NCBI RefSeq assembly: GCF_040183065.1
Contig: NC_091120.1
Span: 16,510,708-16,574,707, forward strand
DNA length: 64,000 bases
Direction of reading: 5' to 3'
Source of the DNA: Periplaneta americana
Lineage: Eukaryota > Arthropoda > Insecta > Blattodea > Blattidae
The first letter of the stretch is position 1. Each line of letters begins with the position of its first letter. Shown piece after piece: positions 25,301 to 36,800 of the stretch. The position numbers and the translations under genes are program-made. The notes under the pieces are model-generated. The model was not told the origin of the DNA, ran no database searches, and saw nothing but the letters and a program-made list of their open reading frames with translations.

Positions 25301-27813
25301 TCTAAACCTAAAATGTTGATGCGAATAGATTATGTAAACATGTAAAATTCTCTTCACAATAAAATAACACAGTTTTGTAATTATTTCTACAACAAATTAT
25401 GCAATAAGAAGTAAACGGAACTTATGGACACATTGCACTAAATAAAACTTAGTAATGATACGCAATGAAGTTATATAATATTTCATTGAGCTCCATACAC
25501 TGAAATAAAAAACCCAAACATACATTATCGTCTGATCAGGAAAGGATCTGTGCTGAGGTTGTAGTAGCGATCCTGGTGGTCAGCAACTATCTATGTTTGC
25601 ATATTTATTAAGTATTGAGCTTCGCAACTGTATATACTAAACTGTGGTTTAATGTTATCTTGTAATATCTCTCAGGAACTGATTTTTGTATATTTTGTAT
25701 ATGCTGCGACCATTCTACAATCCTGTTTCATTTATCTGCAAACACATTGTATCTGGTGCTTGTACTTTACGAATTTAAGTCTGATGACATTGCCATATGA
25801 TGCCCTTGCTCTGCACACAACTCCTTCCTCTAATACAAGTTCTCAATTATTGTTTCATTACATCCTACCAATACGTAATTATACTACCTCATATATATAA
25901 ATAGTTTCCTTATGACAATTGTTAATGTTTTATTCTATTTTAACCTATTTTAGCTAATGAAACATATGCACTACTGATATATATATATATATATATATAT
26001 AGAGTGTTTGCGAGGTGGTGGTAAAACTTTCAGGGATGATGGCGAAGGGCACATGTATCAACTTGAGATAAGGAAACCTGATCCGGAAATGACTGAGTCG
26101 GAAGTTATAAGCAAAAATAATTGTGTGGAAATGGAATTGTAATTTGGCAACACGTGCCCTCCTTCCCTTAACCTTTGGAACAGTCGTGGAAAGATGGTAT
26201 GGGCCAGATGTCTCCTATGTGGGTACTTGTCCCGATACAATCTGTGAGCTTGTCTACTGTTCCCATTGGCTCATCCGTATTCGAAAATCAGGTCTGCATA
26301 TTCTGCTCTCGTGTACTCCTCCATTTCACTAGGACTGATCGACTGGACACTGCAACTTGTACACATACACTGCTGTCTACAGACGTGCGTATCAGGACCG
26401 ACCATGTCCGTTACACATTACGCTATCTTCATTGCTTTGGTGTAGTTTCCTGTCCCCATTCCTCAGACAGCGCACTGAATGGAATACTGTAAATAGACAA
26501 CGTAAACAATGTCAGATAAATACACATAAATAAGGTGTACAGAAATAAAATTATCCACACAACTATTTTTGCTCGTAACTTTAGACTTGGTCATTTCCGG
26601 ACTAGGGTTCCTTATCTCAAATTGATACATGTGTCCTTCACCATCATCCCTGAAAGTTTGTAACACCACCTCGGAAACACCCTGTATTTTGTTTTTTCAC
26701 TTAATACATACTTCACTGTTTGTTCCCATTATATAATGTACTCTGCAGGTTCACTTAATTAGGGTTGCCATGTTTTGATAAGCAAAAAAGAAGACACTTC
26801 ATCGACACCTCTTTCCAAACAAATCGCTATCATAGAACATATATAGTATGTAGACTATTGAAGCTGAGAATTATTGCTATTTTGTAGTAGTAATTTTCTT
26901 AACCTGAAATAAAAAAATAATACAAACAAATGGAATTGCTTATAATTTAATCTTTATAACAATGAGTCTATTTTTTCCACAATAAAACTTCTTCACAATA
27001 TCCGAATCTGGGAATGTTGTCTTCAGTAGGCAGATGTGCACGCCATCACGTTGTAACTATTGTGGTGTTTAACAGTGGAAAGCAAAAGTTCCTTCTGCAA
27101 CAGTTACTTCATCTTCCAATTTTTTGCCTGGTTGTAGAACTTTCTTCTCTTGAACTGCTCTTTTGTGTTTTTCACAATTCAGATGAGGTTGCAAATCAAG
27201 TCCTCCTTTATTCGACACTGACACAAATGTCCCGGCTTTACATTCCTTGTATTCACCTTCGAAATCATCTCTACCTCTTTGGAAACAAAGATACTATTCT
27301 TCTGTAACTCGGCAGAAATGTAGACCTACACTTTCTTTTTGGCATTTCTTCTCGTAGAAACTACAAGCATGCACAGCACAACAAAAAACCGTTATGAAAA
27401 TCGACAGCCGGTAAGTAATAGTAACCAAAAGATGACATATAGTACCTAGTGGCAATAGTTTTAAACACAAGACTCAAGCTGTCAAATATTACAAAAATAA
27501 AATATCGATAATATCGTTGTCAAAGAGTACAGAAAGGGAAGTTCATGAGAGCATTTAAAGTGGAGTGGACTAAAGCATTATACTGGTGACAGACTACAGT
27601 CACTAATCGCGATTAGCATTATCGTGATTAGCTCTGATAGCGATTACTGAAAATGTGATGACGCACTAGGTCACGCTTGATCCTGTCTGGCCAACAGCTG
27701 AATTACCATAGAGGAAATAATTTTCTCTATGTATATACGTATATGTTTGTTTCCTTCCTGGACAACACCTAAAGTTCGTACTTTCTTTTGATGTTTGTTC
27801 ATTGTTTTTTCTC

Positions 27814-27854
<41 letters not shown>

Positions 27855-30800
27855 AGCTTGATATGGAAATTTACTTGTTAAAATTGTTATATGCTTTACA
27901 ATGTAAATTGATACAATTTATATTATTTTGAAAAGAGATTTTATAACCTATAAAATTTATATCATCATGGCAAAAATGTATATTATTTTGTAATTAAACA
28001 TATTTTTAAACTCAACCATAACCTCAACGATAGTGACGTAATGGAGACTGAAATTGGAAATCTCAAAAAGAAACCAGTTCCAGTTTGTAATCCATTATTT
28101 ATTGAAATGAAACATCTTTCAGCAGCCTTCTATTGCTCTCTCTCTCTCCCTCTATATATATATATATATATGAAATATGAATAATTCGTCTGTCACTTGT
28201 TAATATATTTCTATTTACTTTTCTCACATCTGCATTAAATTTCTCCACTACGTCTAATAGTTGCCAAATTCATTTTCTAACCATTCATTTTCGTTTCTAT
28301 TTCATATAATACAATGGAAGGGGTAACAAAATTCCACAGCAGAAGCTATCACGATTCCTAAATAATATAAATCAAGGTGATTCGAAACCAAAGATCACTA
28401 AAATGTTAGTTTTGTCCACTGGGCCGTGCCTCAGCGTGATTATCTAGTTCTGGGAACAGGATTTAGCTCCTGATCGCGATCAGAACGGTGACACACTACA
28501 AACCCAATTGAGATTAGGTCGATAATCGTAATTAGTCACTGTAGTCTGTCACCAGTATTACTTAACTGTAATAATTAGAAGGTTCCCAGTTACAACAAAG
28601 TAACTGTTATAAACGTTTGAGGCATTTCCTTCACTAGTAATGTCGTATTTTAAACTTAACCTAAAAACCTGGACAATTAGCCAAAATCTAAAAACCCGCC
28701 TGGACGAAAAATGTAACCCTGAAAAAGAGGACATGTCCGGATAAACCCGGACATATGGCAACCCTAACTTAATTGATCTGATGATGGTTCCTTTGAACCG
28801 AAAATGTTTATTATTATCTTGTAATGTGTGTAAATAGCATCTGTGCATTCAGTCACATTTGTATACTGATAGTTTGACGGTTGTAACAATAAATTTGAAT
28901 ATTATTACATGTACGTCTTGATTTTACAATGTTGTTGCAGGTGTGTCACTGACTCCTGAAGAGGAAGTAGAGTTGGCAAAGCGGAGACAAGAAATTGTTC
29001 ATTTGAACACGCGGCTCACAAGAAGTCCGTTTGATGAACGGCAGAATAAGGAGACCATACACCAGCTGGCCCAGTCACAAGCGCACTCCTTGGAAGGAAA
29101 GATTGGCGTGGATGGGAAGGAGCTTACACACTCAGAGACACCCAAAGTTAACGGGTTCAGTTTCGTCAAGACTCCCTCTCCTGCTCCAGGTAGAGCTGCT
29201 AATGTATCGTCATTATCATTTTTGTTTTTGAGGACCAGCCTGCAATCCAGGCCTAGATACACTACAACTTCTTTTTCCTATTTTCACCTCTTTGTTACTT
29301 ACTTTGTGTCATAGAGACACTTTGTACTATGAAGAAAAACATACAGTCCACTCTGGATCTAGTGAACTTGGTTATAGCTAAGATATTTCCATTCTTAAAT
29401 ATATTGGCCTCACTTGATACATTTTTATTTATAATTTTATAATATCACTGTTATTAAATTTTCACTCAAGTAATTATGAATGTAAATAAATTTCACTCCA
29501 AGACGATGACATAATATGTATTATATTACTCCTAATTTTCAGTGGCGTAGCGTCATTGTAAGCTAAAAAGCTCAGCTTCCCCAGTTAATAATAATTTCAT
29601 AATAAACCTGCAGTGTATGGACAAAATGATTTATTAATTTTAATAGAATTTAATTTACGCGTTAAATATTGTGATGTGGCAGCACAGGATGATTTGTGAT
29701 GCAGCAGTAAACAAGAAGCCTGCACACACCAGCTTCCAAGCAGACTGGTTTCTTACACTCATTCTTCTGTGTAACCCACCCCGCAGATTTTCCATCCCTT
29801 TCTAGCTAAACTATCCTGGTCGCAAGTCTCGCAAGAAGCTAGCTTTGACATAGAAAATAAGTAGTTTCCAAGTTATCCCTTTTCGTCAGTTGTGTTCAGT
29901 TGAAGTGTTAGTGTGCATTGTGGCTGATATAATAAATAATGAGTGAAATAACAGTTCCTGACAGCAATTTACTTGAATTTTTACGACAATTCTATTATCA
30001 AGACTGATTACGAACAAAAGTGTGATCTAAAAAACAAATGACCGACTCTCTTGCTGTCAATGAAGGACACAACCAAAACACAGATGCATACTTACGTAAT
30101 GATACTAATACTGTACCTATTGACCGTTAATATTGTGATTCCTCTAACTATGACAGGGAGTGAGCTAATGTTATACGTATACGTGTCCATTTGTTAGAGA
30201 TATATGTAAACCGTGAAATCATATTGTACTACGTACCATTTTGGGCGGCAGGGTAGCTCAGTTGGTAGAGCAGCTGGCTACGGACTGAAAGGTCCGGGGT
30301 TCGATCCCAGGTGGTGACAGGATTTTTTCTCGTTACCAAACTTTCAGAACGGCCCCGAGGTTCACTCAGCCTTCTATAAAATTGAGTACCGGGTCTTTCC
30401 CGGGGTAAAAGGCGGTCGGAGCATGGTGCCGACCACACCACCTCATCTAGTGCCGAGGTCATGGAAAGCATGGGGCTCTACCTCCATGCCCCCCAAGTGC
30501 CTTCATGGCGTGTTACAGGGATACCTTTACCTTTTACTACGTACCATTTGAGGTCATGCCTTACTGGTGTTACTTACGAGGTTCCAACCAATCTTTGACT
30601 GCTAACTTGACATTGACTACTATTTATTTTAAGACTATATTTTTGTAATACGTTTTCTCATATTGCATGAAAGACAACTTGAATTAGCTTCCCCTGCTCA
30701 AAATTTCATGTTACGCCACTGCTAATTTTCATTATTGTAATATAAAATATCCTATTATTGCAATGTTTCCGCGAAAGAATGGATTAAAACCAAACAAATG

Positions 30801-33800
30801 TCAGATGATACTTGACTATGACTCAGCTGACTATATGTTTGTTGAAACACACTTTTCTCAACAACTGATTACTGTAGATGACCTAAGAATGCTGCATTAT
30901 TAATTGGAGAGTACCTATATTTGACACGCATGAAAAAAGAACCAGTCACGATTGCAGTAGTACCATGCATTGTTATTTAAAAACTTGAATTTAAACATCA
31001 ACAGTCCATGCATCTTACGACTTGCGATATTATTAAAACGATCTTTGTTTAGAATGAGATGCATCTATTACGTGGAGATTTTTTTTTTTTTTTTAATTTT
31101 AACGCAAAAAATTGGAGTGCATCGATTATGCGGGGTCGTCCATTATGCGGGTAAGTACTAAATCAAGTTCCATATTGCAAGAGAAATTATTTTTTTGAGC
31201 TTCCTAGATGTGATTATTTTCACCCTGATGTTTGGAATAACTAACTGACTTTGCGTGTGCATATTTAGTTCCAAACTTAAATTTTGACTTCTCTTCTTAC
31301 AGGAGTGAATGAATCACCTTTAATGACTTGGGGTGAAATCGAGGGGACTCCTTTTCGGCTTGATGGTGGTGACACACCAATATGTACCACACTTCAGGGA
31401 CCTTCCTTCCGAATACCAGAACCTCCGAAACGAGAGAAGCTGGCATTAGCACTGGCTGAAAAGGCAGGTGAACGACACAGAGACAGGAAGATGAAGGCCA
31501 TAGAAGCGGCCCGGAAACAACTAGCAACGTATGTATAATGACATTTACAAAGTACCAGTATGGGGAAGTATTGGCAACTCACAACCAAAGACGTTATATA
31601 GTATACTAGACTCACACGGAGCGCTGGTGTGCTGTCCAAAATTGAAACCAGTCTGCGCATGTTTACGCCGCCATGAAATAGGTAGAAACAGCATTGTCAT
31701 CAATGTGAGGAATCACTGTATGGCAACAAATCCCTCAAACACATAGCGTTTTTATTGAGAAAAGACAATGGGGGTTTGGCAATTCCATCAGCAGACATCG
31801 TAAAGATTTGTAGATTATGTGAATGTTGCATTAGACAGTTGTTAAAGGAAACAAATGGCATGCCACCTAAAGTCCTGTAGGTCTAAAGATAAAGAGAACT
31901 ATTCTAGAACAGATAAACATAGGCTTAAATGAAATATTCCCTGAACTGCAGTAACATGTGTTAGAAAACGAGTTTCCTGACAATCACATCATAAGAATTG
32001 TATCTTTTAACAGTTGAAATGTACACTAAAATTAGATGCCATCACACAGCAAGATCTTACAACGTTAATTTACATAGAACAGTTGTCAGGCAGCATCTAA
32101 CAAAATCCATCCTCTTCATGAATCGATAGGTATGTAACTATATTATCATGTGCATTTTTTGTGCTACTTATTAGTTACCGTTCATTTTTTTTCTATGTGG
32201 TTTTTATTTATTCCACTCTTTTCAGGGGTTCCCAGTTCTATTTTTCATTCGGATTTTAAATGTAAATAAAAACCTATGAGTATTACAACATAAATTAAAT
32301 TGTAATGTAATTGTTAATCTCTACGTCATCTGGCAGCATCTATCAGAAACCATCCTTTCAAGAATTTAGACGTATCCCTATGTTGTTATCTTTTCATTTA
32401 AAATGGGTTTTTTGGGGTATCTATATTGTCAATTGCACATGAATTTGTTTTTGCAGGCATTCCCAATATTATCTTGCATTGTGGTTATAAATGTAAATAA
32501 TTACCTAACTTACATGAAGGCCTATTATAATATCTTACATTTTAATGTGTCAATTTTTAAGTCATCATCAAGCATCATTTACCTAACCCTCCCCCCCCCC
32601 CCCCCTTCAAATTACTTTATATTTGTGAGAGGTCTATGCTGTCATTTGCACAGCAATTTTTGTTGTTGTTTTGTTTTTGCAGATATTCCTAGTGCATTAT
32701 TTTTCACTGGGGGTTAAAAATGCATATGGTTCACATACAAATAATCCGTTTATATTTTGCCGGATATATATAATTAAAAAAGCAAGGAATGTCATCTTAT
32801 TGATATAACATATGTGCATAAAATTACGTACTATCACTCCGCAAGCAATGATATATATTTATTTAAAATAACAATATATCATGTAAAGAAATCCACTCAT
32901 AAAAAGTATATTTTTTACATAATATGATTATGTTTAGTTTTTAGGTCTTCATGTTACCTATTATTTGCAATGTATTAGATACAGATAGACTACTTTTTAT
33001 AATTGATAGCATTCCCTTTATTAATTGAAGAATGACATAAATGCGATGTAATTTTGGTACCTTTGCGCATTATATTTTGCGTGGTTACTTATGTCCTGTG
33101 GTCTAAAAGTACCGGTAATATAATGTTCGATTCTCTAAAGCTTAACAACAGGTGTATACTGATTATCACATATTTATTTCACTTAAGAATTTGATTATAA
33201 TAAGAACTTGTGTCATCAAGGTGCATGTATTTACGTCTTGTGATCTAAGTGTAATGTATGTTAATATAATTTTCCATTCTCTGAAACCTAACAATATGCT
33301 GATTAACGTAAAATTATACATTCTATAATGTATATTGCGTAGGCCTATTTATGGATGTATGAGCATGTTTTCTATCAATTGCTGCGTACGTATTTTCTTT
33401 CCTTTAATGCTCTGACGCACATCAATGAAACTTTGAATATATTTATTTCGTCCTAATTTTACGTTAAATGTCGAAAATGAACATAATCTGTCAATTTTAG
33501 ATCATCACAGCGTTAAATTGTGTGATTTACGTACTGCTATTATGTGTCTGCTCTCCTACATCAAGATGCCAAGCGCAGCGTTCAGTTTGCCCCGGTTTCC
33601 TCGTTCCGCGCAGCCGAGACTGTAGGGGCTTGCTCACAACAGGGGAAATGTGATGAGATTCATTACTGTATTTATTCATGTAATCCTTCCTTTGACTGCT
33701 GTTATTTTGTGGCCATGGGGACATTTTTGTGGATAGAGATGGGAGGCCCACTGTATCATATTTTCCCTCCCCCAATTCCAGATATTTATTCACGGAAAGT

Positions 33801-36800
33801 TTTATGTTATTTGAATGAATGAATGAATGAATGTTAGCCATGATGTCCCATGTTGGGCACAGGCCTCCTGTGATGGGGTTAGAACCCCCTCGACAGGGAT
33901 GGCTCAAGTGTACTCGCTTGGTGAGCCAATCCAGGCGAGCTTGTCGTGTATACTACTTTTGTGACATGGTTAACAACCCTGTTCGACTTTAACTAGTCTC
34001 CGCACTGTTCTTTGTTCAATTTTTTCTTACACTGCACACATTATACTGACACTGACACTTTGACAAACACTGATTGCTATTTACACTATTTAACTGACAC
34101 TTTCTCAACACTGACTTTACTATTTACAAAACTTATCTCACACTTTCACTAATACTGACTCTACTATTTACAATATCTTAACACTGATTACGTTATCTAT
34201 TTACAATGACCTTCCCTAGTTCTTTCCACAAAACTCTGTTCTTTGCTGTCCTTGACCATTGTTTCCCCGCCTCTTTGGTAAACATGTCAGACCATCTGAG
34301 CCGTGGTCTTCCCTGTCCTCTCTTTCCGAAGTGTTCGTCAGTCTTTGTAGTGTTTCGTTTGTCATTCTGTCTCGTAGCGTGATGCCCAGTATTTTTCTTT
34401 GCGTCTTCCTCTGGCATGTTTGTATACTTGAGCGTTGTCTCTCGGTCAATGTCCAAGTTTGGCAGCTGTATAGCAAAACTGGGATTACACATGTCTCTAG
34501 TGCCTCGAACTTGAGATTGCGGTTGATTGTAGTATTAGTAGTAGTATTTATTTATTTAACCTGGTAGAGATAAGGCCATCAGGCCTTCTCTGCCCCTCTA
34601 CCAGGGGATTACAACTATAACATGAACAATAACATTACAATTAATATTAAATTTACAATTACAATTACAATAAAAATTAAAGTACGATAAGAATACCTGA
34701 TTAATGAAAGCTAGACATTTTATCATAGAAGTTAAGAACAAAGAATATTTTTGTATTTACTAAATTACAAATTAAACCTACAATAACAAAATTCTATAGT
34801 GATGAAATTACCGGATATTGAAATATTTTGTGATAGATTAAGAGAACTATTTACCAGAAACCATGTCTGAACGAGTCTCAATTACTGACCAAGTGCCTAG
34901 TAAGTTTGCGTTTGAATTGAATTTTATTTCGACAGTCCCTGATGCTAGCAGGTAACGAATTCCAGAGTCTTGGCAGGGCTATTGTGAAAGAGGATGAGTA
35001 TGAGGAGGTGCGATGGGATGGTATTGTTAGTATTGTTTCATGGCGAGAGCGTGTGTTCAGATTGTGGTGGGAAGAAAGGTAAGTGAAGCGAGACGACAGG
35101 TACGAAGGAATAGAAGAGTTCAAGATTTCGAAGAGAAGGAGAATGTAAATTTATTTTCTTATCTAGTTTAAGCCAACCTATTGCTTCCAGGGATGGGGTA
35201 ATGTGATCATATTTACGAACATTGCTTACAAAACGTACACACAAGTTATGAGCACGTTGAAGTTTCGTTTTGTTGTCGCTGGAAAGGTCAGTCAGTAAAA
35301 TGTCAGCATAGTCAAAATAGGGAAATACAAGGGTCTGCACAAGGGACATTTTTAAGCAAGAGGGAAGATGAACATTTATCCTGATTGTCTTGTCCGTCCA
35401 TATGAACTTCAGGCTCCAGAACGCCTTCCATGCCGATGAAATTCTTCTATTGATCTCTTTGTGGTTTCTTTGTGAGAAGGTAACAAGTTGACCCAAATAC
35501 ACATATTCAGAGACATACTGCAATTCTTTATTCTGCAATAATTGTGGAATCCACCACTGTGTAATAACACTGTGAAGAAAGAAAAAGTTCAAAATTTGTT
35601 GGACATGTGTCGGTATATTCCCCTCTCTTCAAACCAAGAAATGGATTCGGAACACCTCAAAATCTGTGCTTCATTGGCTGGTCATGATAATATTTTTGAA
35701 AAATATTGGAGTGCAAGAGGTCAAATGACTTTATTGTCAAACGGCTGGCATTAGAAAACAACAACAACATATTCCCCTCTCTTATTAGTGATTAGGTTGA
35801 ATTCTCATGCTGGTTCTCAACATTCCAGTGTTAAAATAGTGCGTGGGATTAATTTGAGTACTAATGCTTTCATTTATCATATTTAAAAAATATGTTCATA
35901 TTAATACATTGCGCTGGAAGAAATGGTGAATGGGAGAAAAGTTCGCGGCAGAAGAAGATATCAGATGGTAGACAGCATTAAGATATACAGGGCTCCTATG
36001 AAAGACCTTTTTGGTTTCGAACACATGGAATTTACGTTCTATATTCATTTTCAATACTGTCACAAGTATAGAGCAATGCTGATGCATAAACAATTCATCT
36101 GAAATTAAAACAAGTCATAATTGGTTGTAAAAAGTTAGCTACAATTAATTTTTTCACTTCCCGTAAAATTTCATATTTGTGGATTACAATGTTGTAAAAG
36201 CCCCAAAGTTTAAAATGTCAACATTATATGGAACTGCCATGGTGCTAAAATATTTTGTGTATTAAAACCAAGTGTTGCAGTTTTTTTATTTTTGAAATCT
36301 GGGATTCCTACCTTAATATTTTCCTTCTCTTTTTCTTTCACATTCTTCGCCTCCATCTTTGTCTTCTTTTCTGTCTCGTTCATATTTTCTATATATATTC
36401 ATATATTCACTGAAATACTAAAAAAAATTGTTAAGTGTTCATACAACTGTGATATATATATATGTGTATATATATATATATATATTGTATGTTTATTACC
36501 TAACCCATGAACACTGTTTAATTGACCTTACATGTGTGAGTTAAACTAAAACAATTGTCTTTAGAGACAATATTAGGTACGACAGATCCTTGATCTCCAG
36601 AGAACAAGGTGCCGGTGCAGGTGTTACATGCTGTCTCTTCTCACTTTATAGATCTCTTGGATATGGAACAACAAGTTTTGATGGTGAAATCATTGCAATA
36701 AGTGAAAGTCTCAGGAATCTTCTATGCCTCATCAATAAATTTAGGAATGCTGTTATATTGTCAGACTCCAAATCAGCTATTCTGTTAATAGTCTCTAAAC

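Noticed and set aside
26140-26545. Overlapping plus-strand frames of about 70-105 codons as a gene
   Set aside because: They sit in the core of a MITE, overlap in different frames, and show no recognisable domain.
30242-30320. tRNA gene with good A and B boxes
   Set aside because: The tRNA-like head continues into a SINE body with a tail and 15-bp target duplications.
32403-32717. 104-codon hydrophobic plus-strand frame
   Set aside because: It runs through local repeats and a poly-C tract (PPPPPP), with no conserved feature.
33527-33907. 126-codon minus-strand frame as a host gene
   Set aside because: It spans the GAAT repeat tail of an RTE-like LINE and unrelated flank, so it is a chance frame.
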